Assembly (NCBI GenBank): GCA_019671135.1
Contig: JAHRHY010000004.1
Location: 2,046,001 to 2,110,000, forward strand
Length of the DNA stretch: 64,000 nt
Direction: 5' to 3'
DNA from: Linnemannia hyalina
Lineage: Eukaryota; Mortierellomycota; Mortierellomycetes; Mortierellales; Mortierellaceae
This document shows, in pieces, positions 33,995 to 43,552 of this stretch (its first letter is position 1; each line of letters begins with the position of its first letter). Position numbers and translations under genes: made by a program. The notes below the pieces were generated by a model. That model had not been told where the DNA came from, ran no database searches, and was given only the letters and a program-made list of their open reading frames with translations.

Positions 33995-36033
33995 ATGTCA
34001 CGCCCTCAGAGAAGGATGATCCCCCTCCCCTCCGCACAGGAGTTGACCCAAGGCCCCAACGCCATTCGTCTCCACAAGAAGAAGGATCGCTTTCTCTTCA
34101 TGACCTACAATGTAAAAACACGGAAGAGCTATTTGCTTCACAACTTATGGCTTGAAAAATACCCCTTTTTGTTTATCACTAACTAATTCCACACCATTAA
34201 TAACTCATCAAACTCTCCAACAACAGCTGCTGGCTCAAGCGTTGGTCCGAAGAGATATGTTCCCCCACGCCACCCAAAAAGCCCTCCGCTGGAAGTTTCG
34301 CAAACAAAACATCCTCCAAGAGTTCCTCGGCTTCGCGCCTGATCTGGCCTGCCTACAAGAAGTTGACTTCTGGGAGGAGGTCTATTACCCCGCCCTCACC
34401 AAGGCCGGCTACGAGACTGCCTACTACAAGAACCAGAACAAGAAGCATGGCTGTGCCATCATCTGGCGAAAGACTCGCTTTGAGAAGGTCGAGCAAAAGT
34501 CGCTGGAGTATGACGAGCAGGGTCAGCCCACGTTTACCACAGGCAACATTGGTCTCATGGTCGCCCTGAAGCCGCTCAAGCAGGCTGCCAAAAATCCTGA
34601 TCCTAATGCCGATATGGTCCTCCCCGATGAGGACGACGACGAAGGAGAAGATATCAGTGCCAATGGCCACGCGGAGCTCCCTGGTGGAATCCTCGTCGCT
34701 ACGGTAATCAATCATTCTGCAGGCAATACTGTTCACCGATGGTCGTGGAAACGACAGAGAAAGCGTAAAGCTGGCGACTAATAATTCCTTGATGCATTTA
34801 ACACCCTCGCTCACTATAGACACATTTGTTCTGGAGACCCGATGGATCGTATGAACGTCTCCGTCAAGCTTCGATCCTGCTGGACAAGATCCAAGAATGG
34901 AACAAAGACCTCAACTACACCATTCTTCTCGGCGGAGGTAATTATCCTATGGCTTTTAGTGTAATGTAAGAATCTTTTTATCATTTCGTGTCCCTGCTTA
35001 ACTGCTAATAGGAACTCGCACATTGATTGATTCTTGAATAGATTTCAACACAACTCCTCGAGATGCCGCGTACAGAGCCATGACCCGAAACGAGATGCCC
35101 CCACAGCAAGTTCCCGACCTGCAAAAGTGGCTAGAGGACGAAGTGGATCGTGTCCAGAAAGCAGAGGCTGCCGCCGCAGAGGCTGCTGAAGCTGCTGCTG
35201 CTCTTACCGCAAAACAAGCGGAGGCTCAACAAAACGGTGACTCTATCGATCAATTGTCCGCCCAGGCCGAGAAACTTGCTCTGGAAGCTACCGAGAATGG
35301 AACCAGCAACGGTACCACTACGAGCGAGCCCAAGAATGATCTCCCCTACCGAGCTCCACCTACCGGTATCATCCTCCCCAAGCAAGCACCTGCAGTACCA
35401 GAAAAGGACGCCGCCGCCGATCTCCCTTACCGCGCGCCTCCCACTGGAATCATCCTGCCCAAGCAAACCGCCAACGGAGTTACCAATGGTGATTCCAAGT
35501 TGGACTTAACAGCCTTGCCTCGAACCATGGTCGACTCTAAAACATTCAAGGACTCAATCGATCCCAAGCTCCAACAGTTGGCAGCCATCGCCGCATCGGG
35601 CGAGGATGCACCCGTAGTCGCCCCTCTGGAGGCCTTCACGCCCGCACAAGACCTCAAGACCGCGATCGAGGCGCACCCACGCTGCATCAGTATCTATGGC
35701 CAGTACGAGACCCTTACAAAGGACGACCCTGCAGAGGTCAACGAAGCTGCTGCAGCCCAGACGGCCGCGACTGAATCCACCGCCTCGACACCACCTGCAG
35801 TCAGCACCCACGGTGAACCGACGTTCACCAACTTTGCGACCTGGTTCAAGGACACGCTCGACTACGTCTACTTGTATGACCAGCCCATTCCTAAATCAGG
35901 TGCTCGGTTGGTGCCCCTGAGACTGCTTGAGATTCCCGACAAGAGCTTCTTGGGACACGGCCTGCCTGACGAAAACTTTTCCAGCGACCATCTCTGTCTC
36001 ATGGTCGAGTTTGCTATCCTCCTTAGACCTTAG
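33995..36033 (+). CDS. NGL2: CCR4/Ngl2-like Mg-dependent endonuclease/exonuclease/phosphatase-family RNase
   Basis: EEP-fold nuclease; yeast Ngl2 trims 5.8S rRNA 3' ends. Exons 33995..34111, 34227..34703, 34820..34937, 35042..36033; 567 aa. Catalytic blocks in order: FMTYNLLAQALVRR, PDLACLQEVD with the metal-binding Glu, YKNQNKKHGCAI, THLFWRP, LLGGDFNTTP split over exons 3/4, and the terminal NFSSDHLCLMVEF carrying the catalytic SDH. The domain is interrupted after DFNTTP...YRAM by about 190 residues that include an Ala/Glu/Gln helix and two identical DLPYRAPPTGIILPKQ copies. This insertion is not in yeast Ngl2 and makes the protein longer than usual. A CCR4/angel/nocturnin relative is possible, but the TYNLLAQ and family spacing favour Ngl2/3. 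Confidence 0.88.
35338..35466 (+). repeat. Duplicated 48-bp coding motif in the Ngl2-like gene
   Basis: Copies at 35338-35385 and 35419-35466 encode the same 16 residues (DLPYRAPPTGIILPKQ). They differ at 8 of 16 codons, all third-position synonymous changes. Confidence 0.92.
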
Positions 36034-36307
36034 ATTTTACCCTTGTTTTTTTGGGTTCTTGTAATATATAAACATCCCGAGTTGATTTCCATGTGAAGAA
36101 CAAGAGTCCTGACAGTGCAGCGTGGGCGAGAGAGCTGGGTTGAGAAAAAAAGAGACTGACAACATTTTATTACAACATTTAAGCGGATGATCTAAGAGCG
36201 GGCAAGGAAAAGGTAGAAGGTTGAAGGTTAGTACCTGAAAGGGCATCGATTCGCATCAACAAAACACAAACAACTATCCTTGATGGCATTGCAAGAATCA
36301 TGCTTGT

Positions 36308-37934
36308 TTACCTAGCCCACTCCACACGAAGAATCAAATTATCATAACCACGTCCGTCAATGGCCTCCAACGCACGCTGAGCATCCTCACGCATTGTGAA
36401 CGAGACAAAGGCGAAACCCTTGCACTGGTTGGTCTCGCGATCGCGTGCCAAGAAGACGCGGGAGATGTGACCGAAACGCTTGAAGAGCTCCGAGACATCG
36501 CCCTCGGTAACATCCTCTGACAAGTTGGTGACACGGAGCGTGGGCTGTTCGTCGCGCTTCTCGCGCATCGAATCGCGATCGCCACTCTTGGGGCCAGAAG
36601 CTCCAGCGCGCATGTGGGGGGCAATATACTTTGAGCCAGTCTGCTGCTCCTCGGGGGCTATTGATGTCATTTGAAAATTGACAAGGAAAAGATATGTTAC
36701 GGCATTGTCCATTTCTTGCTGCGTTCTTGCTGTAAAATAATAAAAACCAGCCATGTCCGACTTCTACTTGTATCTGCTCCTTCACTCGACGCTTGAAAAC
36801 CCAGCCGAGAACAAGTCGAATAAAACTTACCAGCCTCCTCGGCGGCAGCGACGGGGGCGGCGGCATCCTCCATGCCGAGCGAATCCTTGTAGGGACACTT
36901 TGTGGTGAAATGATCGCCCTTGCAGATACGGCAGAGAATCTTCTTGTTCTGGAGCTGTGCCTTCATAGCCTCGTGCTTCTCATCCACATCCTGAACAACA
37001 TCGCCTGTCGACGAAAGCTTCAACTTGATGTTATCACCAACGTTGGTTGTTGCTGGGTCGGGGCCGGGGCGGTTTCCCTTCTCCTTTCCGAACTTGGGCC
37101 ACTTCTATAAAAGTCATTATGATCATTGTGGGAATAAGGGGGTAAACGGTTGTTAGTGGCAAAGTCGTTGAAGATCTTTCTTCTTCAGCGCAGAACGCAG
37201 CAGGAAACGAGTATGCTCGATAGGTCATGTGAAGCGGTTCGTTACCTTGCGGGCAGCGACGGCCTTGTTCACAACATCGTGGATCAACTTCTTCTGAGTG
37301 CGGCGGGTAACCTACAAATATAGGACGTGCGGTTACGCAGGAGGAGGGGTGAGTACAACCGAGTCGATATGTCGATAAGGAGGGGCTCAGTAATGTGTCG
37401 GGAGGGGCTCAGTAATGTGTCGGGAGGGGTTGTCGATCGGTGGGGAGACGCGCCGCAGCCAGACTACGTCAAGCGATCCTGGAAGGGCTTGAAGGGAAAA
37501 ATGCTGAAAGGGGGAAGAAGGGGTGTCTCTGTCCGTGCGCCTTGGTGGCCCTCCGTTGTATTCTCTCAGGACTGTGCGCGCTTTCCAGGGGAAAGACAAG
37601 AGAGCATCCCATCGCAGTCGTTTTGTTTCGATGAGAAAAAGTGTAGTTCTTTTGGTGTCATGTCGACGGTCGTTTGGTGGGGTGTTTGTTGCTTTTTTGT
37701 CGCTGGTCGTTCTCTGCTTTGGATTTATCGAATTGAGCTCAGGTACGACCCCGCAGTAGTGGCTGGTTGAAAGTTTTTTTTTTCTTGTTGATTCAAGATT
37801 TATACCTTGACTTTCTTGCCATCCTCGTTAGTTCTGTATTCGATGGTGGTGGTGATGCCGTTGGCATCGGTGAAGGTCTGGGGCTGATCTTCGCCGTCGA
37901 CCTCGTCGGCCCAGTTGGTAGCAGAGACGGGCAT
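36308..37934 (-). CDS. TIF35: Translation initiation factor eIF3 subunit G
   Basis: eIF3 subunit in the 43S preinitiation complex, involved in scanning and reinitiation. Exons (minus): 37934..37806, 37311..37246, 37104..36831, 36657..36308; 272 aa. N-terminal ADEVDGEDQPQTFTDANGIT and RRTQKKL are the eIF3i-binding region typical of the family. A CCHC-type zinc motif follows (CRICKGDHFTTKCPYKD). The C-terminal RRM has RNP2 LRVTNL and RNP1 KGFAFVSF. Intron 1 is 494 nt and contains a perfect 22-bp tandem duplication. It shares a 354-bp divergent promoter with ISD11. The stop is TAA just after EWAR. Confidence 0.96.
37381..37431 (+). repeat. 22-bp tandem duplication in eIF3g intron 1
   Basis: Two perfect 22-bp copies (37381-37402, 37403-37424), then the first 6-7 bases of a third. 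The unit starts AGGGGCTCAG. It lies wholly inside intron 1 of the eIF3g gene. Confidence 0.92.
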
Positions 37935-38288
37935 TGCTGTGATGATGAAGTGAGTGAAGAGTGGAAAAGGAGAGGAAGAAGAGGGGATGCCTTGCCACGA
38001 ACGAACGATCTATCAAACACAAACAACAAAAAAACGCTGATCACGTGCACTTTGTCCTCTTGTCAATGATTCAATTGACTTATTTCCATCCATATCTTAG
38101 ATATGATCTTATTGACGTAGACATCATGGTTTTCCGAGAAAGGCAATAATTGAATCCATCTCCCCTGCCCGCTTTTCCCTAATTCCCTGCGCTGCAATTT
38201 GACTCCACTACTTGTCGCTCATTGCTCACTCTCTCCCCTCTCCTCTACCCCACTCTCACTCCCCACTCATACTCAAAAACCAACAATA
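37935..38288. promoter_or_regulatory. Bidirectional promoter of eIF3g and ISD11 with E-box
   Basis: 354 bp separate the two start codons. A palindromic CACGTG (38042-38047) lies near the middle. The ISD11 side ends in a CT-rich leader (38215-38275). Co-regulation is inference from geometry. Confidence 0.6.
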
Positions 38289-38579
38289 ATGTCCGTCCTC
38301 GCACACCGCTCCCAGGTTCTGACCCTCTACAAGGATCTCCTCCACCACTCCTCCAAGTTCGCCGCCTACAACTTCCGCGACTATGCCGTCCGCCGCACCC
38401 GGGATGCATTCCACGCCGCCAAAAACGAAACCGACCCCGCCAAAATCGAGGCCCTGATCCACAAGGCCGAACAACAGCTCGAGGTCGTCAAGCGTCAGTC
38501 GTTGATCTCCCAGCTTTACGGTGGCGAGAAGCTTGTCGTTGAGAACCCCAAGAACCAAAAGATTCTTCGGAGACACTAG
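38289..38579 (+). CDS. ISD11: LYR-family protein Isd11/LYRM4 (Fe-S cluster assembly)
   Basis: Small mitochondrial matrix partner that stabilises the cysteine desulfurase Nfs1 for Fe-S cluster synthesis. Single exon, 96 aa, the usual family length. Recognisable stretches: LTLYKDLLHHSSKFAAYNFR, DYAVRRTRDAFHAAKNETD, AEQQLEVVKRQSLISQLY and KLVVENP. The signature tripeptide reads Leu-Tyr-Lys instead of Leu-Tyr-Arg. The start follows a CT-rich leader (ACAATAATGT). Confidence 0.95.
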   Translation: MSVLAHRSQVLTLYKDLLHHSSKFAAYNFRDYAVRRTRDAFHAAKNETDPAKIEALIHKAEQQLEVVKRQSLISQLYGGEKLVVENPKNQKILRRH

Positions 38580-39172
38580 AGCTAGAGCCGCATAGGAGGA
38601 CTCTTTGAATTATTATTTTTTTTTCGCAGGAGTAGCAGGAACAGGAACATGAGCAAGGAGGACGAACCCCAGGATTTTTTTATGGCACTCATCGGAAAGG
38701 ACCTCGCCAAAGTCTAATCGCCTTCGACGAATAACGGGCAAATCCACCCTCCATGGCAACTCCAACATTCTTCCTTGCCCATTCCTCACTCTTCAACCGA
38801 CGAAACCAACATCCAACTCCAGACAACCCGTTAGACACTCCCTTTGTAAAATAAATCTCCACCAACCACTGCGCACAACTATGGTTCAACTCTTTTTTTT
38901 ATTCCGCAGAGGTCGGGGAGAACTAGCGCCAACTGAGAGATAAGGGTGCACAAAAGAGGCAGATAATTCAAGCGGAAGATCTTTATTATGTGTGTTGTCA
39001 GAATATGGCTATGGTAGAGGGCGCAAGAAGGGATATATAATAGGATAACAGCGATCACTGTAATAACAGTTGAAAGGGCAGAAGGTATATCGTGTATGGG
39101 AGCCGAATGGCAAGAGAGAGGTACAACTGTGTATGAAAGCCGCGGTTCCACATCAGTGGCTGGTCCAAGAGT
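38580..39172. other. Convergent 3' region of ISD11 and the Gln-rich orphan
   Basis: 593 bp between converging genes. No frame here is supportable. AAAATAAA near 38847 and T/A runs (38615, 38890) could belong to 3' ends. Confidence 0.4.
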
Positions 39173-40186
39173 TCAGTTATCAGGTCCGATGGCAGTAACA
39201 GCAGCAGTCGCCAAGTGAGAGGGCGAATGGCGAGGATAGGCCCCCTTCCAGAAATCAAGTCCCTTGTCATCTTCATTGATATGAGCAGGAGGACTTGGGT
39301 ATGGCGTCGTGTGTTGATGCTGCCGTTGACGCTGCTGTTGAGCTCCGGCGTTGGATGGTTGTGGGCCACCGTTAGATTGAGCTGTGGGTTGTGTGGGACA
39401 TTGCTGCTGCTGTGTCGGTGGCTGAGTGCCTTGAGGAAAGTAACCGGGCATGGCGATCAGTGTTGGGAATGGTGTTTGACCAGCAGGACCCTATCAATGC
39501 GAAAAATTGTATGCATGGGTCAGTCACATTTCGTGCCTGAAATGGTTTCAAGTTCTTGGAAGATCAGGGGAAGCATACGAGATGCGTATTTTTTCTCTGT
39601 ACCTTGTGGTAGACATACGAGATCCCATCTGTGGATTGCGGAGCGCCAAAGATACCTTCGCCCCTGCTCCATCCTATACATTGTCAACATGCAAGTTGAC
39701 GATAGAAGCGCGTTAGAAGATCTGAAGCAAGAGAGAGAGAGAGGTAGATAAATCAACAAGAAGGTGTCCCTTCCTTACCATTTGAGACGGTGTTGCCGAT
39801 CATCGCCTGAGGGCCATCCCAGTGTACGTTTCTACACGATCAATAAGGGAAGACACTCGTTGTTAGGTATGATCTCTTCTTTGTCTCCTATATATCACCA
39901 ATGGACAATCAATGGTCTAGAATGCTCACCTTGGCATGTGGATGCCCTTGAAGGGACGGTTACGGCCGGTTGGAGACATGATGTTGAATCCGGGGTCGCG
40001 CTCCTCTACCATTCAAGAGACAGGGTTACAGTACGCGCTTTAGTTGTCTGAAAGACCCCTCCACTTGTACACATCAAAATCACAATGTAAGGGTACAGAT
40101 TTATTACCTCGATCGAGCCAGCGATCGGAAGACTTTTGGTTGAATCGTTGCTGCTGTTGTTGTTGTTGTTGTTGTTGACCCAGCAT
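39173..40186 (-). CDS. Gln-rich small protein of unknown function
   Basis: I do not recognise this gene. Five exons (minus): 40186..40108, 40005..39930, 39831..39779, 39673..39603, 39490..39173; all junctions are canonical and in phase, giving 198 aa. It starts MLG followed by nine Gln. A middle part of about 80 residues is not low-complexity: SDRWLDREERDPGFNIMSP, GRNRPFKGIHMPRNVHWDG, then GWSRGEGIFGAPQ and GISYVYHKG. The C-terminal half is Gln/Pro/His/Thr-rich, ending in DKGLDFWKGAYPR and a short Ala-rich tail. No signal peptide or membrane segment. The intron number and coherent phase argue for a real gene; the middle segment may be a conserved linear-motif region. Confidence 0.72.
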
Positions 40187-41553
40187 TGTTGTGTGAGATT
40201 AGGTGTGGTGTTATAAAGGTAAGGTAAGTAAGACGTTGAATTGTTGAGGGAGACAAGAAAAAGGAAGGAGAGGACAGCCCTGAGAATATATACCTGTTCG
40301 AGGCGAGGTGATGAGACTTCGGCGCAGTCCATCTATCTATCGATTCTTGGGTTCATTCCAACCTATGCTTGTAATATATCGCCTCGCCCTCCTCTTCATC
40401 CATCTCTGCCTCCTTTCCCTCTTCTATCGTCCTTCTTTTCTCCGTTTTCTCTCTCCGCCCTCGACCTTTCCTTTCCTCCCCACTATTTTTCTTGATGCGT
40501 TTTACCGTAATCCGTTTGCTATACGTTTCTAGGGCAAACAAGAAACGTCTATTGCCTTCTGGACTAAATTGACCAACTGAAAAAGATGTTGGGTCATATG
40601 TGTGGTGGTGAGTGAGAGGGCTGGTGACAAAGGCAAAGAGAGAGAGAGTAGACCCAAAAAAAATGTTGGTTGATTTTGGGATAAGCGACACGTCCGACGC
40701 GTCTCTTTGTTTTCGTGTTCTTTGGTGGTGGTTCATTTCTCCTCCCTTATCCTTTTGTTGCAATTTATGCACACATATCACCGTAGTTTGATGAAGATAA
40801 ACACAAGGTCCATTCATGCAGATCGAAGCACTTACAAACTATCGATGATACGTCCCCCTCTTCTTTTTCTAACAACTCGTAGTTTGTTGTTTCTTGTCGC
40901 TCCACTGAACCACGTCAAGAAAGGTCGAGAAGATTGCCTAATGGGGGTATCTTTCACATGGAGGCAGGTGAGGAAGAGAATGCAATGACAAGGTCAATCT
41001 TCTCTTATCCTGCCTGGCCCATAGCGTTTCTAGTTCTTAACAATGACAAGATCTCAACTGACGGCAGGTCCTCTCGCCTATTTTATTTCTTTTATCTTCT
41101 CGTAACTCTCGCTTGCTCGCTCTTGGTTCAGGAGATGCAGGCAGGCAGGTCAGAGCAACTGAGCGGGGTGCATGTACGTGTATGTGGTGTGAGATATCTC
41201 TTCCTTGTAGCAATGCAGATGTGGAGCATTGTGAATGTGGATGTGGGAGAAAGAAAAGGTTGATTGTGGTCTCTATCGCAGTCGATCCGCAACAAGGCCC
41301 TCGCTTTCCTTGTCCTACAGGAATACATACCCCCCCCAAACATTTTTACCTCTTTTTTTTTCTCAACCACCTCTCCTTCTCACCCCCCTGATTCCCTTTG
41401 CACCACCACCACCACCACCACCCCCTTTTGCAAATCCCTATCTCGAATGCTTTTTTTTTTCTGGATTGACAATGAATGAACTTTTTTCGCATTGTTCAGT
41501 TGTATTCTTTACGCGTTCTTTTCAAAAATAAAATAGAGACACCTCATCTACGT
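40187..41553. other. 1.4-kb intergenic region without a supportable gene
   Basis: Lies between the Gln-rich orphan's start and the 3' end of CPR6, both on the minus strand. It contains CT-rich stretches on the plus strand (40380-40470, 41340-41430), an AC/CCA run near 41400-41420, and short random frames only. The plus-strand CT tracts are opposite in sense to the flanking genes. I could not support a plus-strand gene. Confidence 0.45.
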
Positions 41554-43263
41554 CTATGCGAACATCTTGGCATAGGCCTTCTTCTCCTTATTCCGCTTAG
41601 CAGTCAACTTTGTGTGAACAGCCTCAAGCTCTCTCAGAACACCAGGGTCCTTGGGCGACAGCTTCTTGGCCTGTTCCAGATCCGCCTTGGCAGAGTCCAG
41701 ATCATTAATCTTCAAATAAGCCGAACCACGACGGAAGAACGCCTTGGTCTTGTCAGCAACCGAGGGGTACTCGGCGTCCATATCCAACACCGTCGTCATA
41801 TCCTTGATCGTCAACTCGGGCCGGTCCAACTTCAATGCGCAAAATCCCTTGTTGAGGTAGCAAGGGATCTTGACGGCGTAGAACTGCTTGACCAGCTCGG
41901 GTGCGTCGTCGGCATCAAAGACGGGCTTCTCGTTCAGGTAACGGATGGCTTTTTGGTACTTCTTTTGGGCCTTTGCGTAATCGCCTGCCTTGAAAAAGTT
42001 GTTTCCGAGGGTCTTCAGGTCCTGTGCGATCACAACTAAATCTTTGTCCTCCTTGGGTCCTTCATAATCCTCTATTATTCATACACGAATCACGGTATAT
42101 TAGCGTCTAGAGGGTGCAATGTGTCATGGCAAGTAGTCATCAAAATAAACCAAAGTCAAACACAGTTCTGTATTTGGTACGTACCAGGCCAATCGGCATA
42201 CTTGTCTCCGGTATCGGGAGCAGCGACACCGTCATCCTCACCCTCAGCCAGCTCACCGCAGTCAGCAATGACAACAGGCGACAAGGGAGCATCTCCGCTA
42301 CCCTTGGGGGTCCTCTCAATTTCGCGGACAACAGAGATACCCTTGAGAACCTTTCCGAACACAACGTGCTTGCCATCCAAGTGAGGTGTAGGAACCGTGG
42401 TGACAAAGAATTGCGCTAATTGGACGTCAATAGGAAAGGATTATGTTCTTCATCAGTTCCTTCTGTTGTCTCCATCGCTCCTGCTGATTAAACACAAACC
42501 CTCCAAGAGAAATTTCAAACAGCTGCCGGATCACGTACAGCCGTTGGTGCCAACTCCGGCGTTGGCCATGGAGAGCAGGAAGGGCACGTCATGCTTCAAG
42601 TCAAAGTTCTCGTCCTCGAATTTGGCACCATAGATCGACTCGCCTCCAGTTCCGTTCTGGTTCGAGAAGTCGCCTCCTTGAATCATGAAATCCTATGATC
42701 AAATTAATTCCCACAGTGATAAAATATGAGACCGTTAGACACTTTGGTTTTCAGGGAGTCAATCAATCAATTGATGGTGTATAAACAAAGAAGTAAAGAC
42801 ATACGGGAATGATGCGGTGGAAGGGAGCTCCCTTGTAAGTCAATGGCTTGCCGGTGGTCTCTCCAATGCCCTTTTCGCCTACATAATTGAAAGATAAAAG
42901 GATGCATAAGTTGCCAGCCAAAACAAGGGTCATGTAGTCACCCCACGATATCGAAAGGACATCAAAACAGGAGTGACCAATTGAACAACCCTTACCTGTG
43001 CAAAGAGCGCGAAAATTCTCGGCAGTTTTGGGGACAACATCGGCAAACTATTTTCCAAGTGTTTGAGGAAGGTGTTAGCACGAAGAACATACAATTTACT
43101 TGTTTTTCAGGGACCGGAAAATAGTCCGGCTAGGGTGGACAGCAAAATACGGACGAAGAAAGTTGCAGATGTTGTTCATTGGGATTCATACAAGCTCGAA
43201 GACAATGCGTCCGATGGGCTCCTGTCCGATGGTGATGTCAAAGTAAGTGCGGGGGTTTGGCAT
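41554..43263 (-). CDS. CPR6: Cyclophilin-40-type peptidyl-prolyl isomerase with TPRs
   Basis: Hsp90 co-chaperone. Exons (minus): 43263..43192, 43047..42996, 42878..42805, 42692..42539, 42415..42185, 42071..41554; 366 aa, close to yeast Cpr6. The PPIase domain (about 1-175) shows [29 protein letters not shown], the active-site [40 protein letters not shown] and [11 protein letters not shown]. Acidic linker [10 protein letters not shown]. The C-terminal TPR region (about 215-345) has [20 protein letters not shown], the Asn/Lys pair in [14 protein letters not shown] and [15 protein letters not shown], consistent with a carboxylate clamp for the Hsp90 tail. A CACGTG lies upstream at 43382. Confidence 0.97.
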
Positions 43264-43552
43264 TGTGGGTTGTGTGTTTGTGTGAATTGAATGACGAAGA
43301 AGAAAAAAAAGAAAGCAGAGTAGTGTGCAAAAGAACCTGAAAGTAAGAGGCAGAGACGTTTCTCGAAAACTGGGCATTCATCACGTGCGGCAATGATTGG
43401 ATAGCATTTGGTGGCGTCAACGCTTCGTATGCTTTTATTTTTAATTTTTTTCGTGTCTGGAAAATGTGGGAAGGGATAAATGGGATGCATGATGGATGTT
43501 TTGAATGGTGTCTAAGAAGGGCATCAAATAAATCAAGATGGAGAGAGATGTA
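43264..43552. promoter_or_regulatory. CPR6 promoter with CACGTG
   Basis: 289 bp upstream of CPR6 and downstream of the RhoGEF gene. A CACGTG E-box core lies at 43382-43387, about 120 bp before the CPR6 start. A heat-shock-type element is not obvious by eye. Confidence 0.4.
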
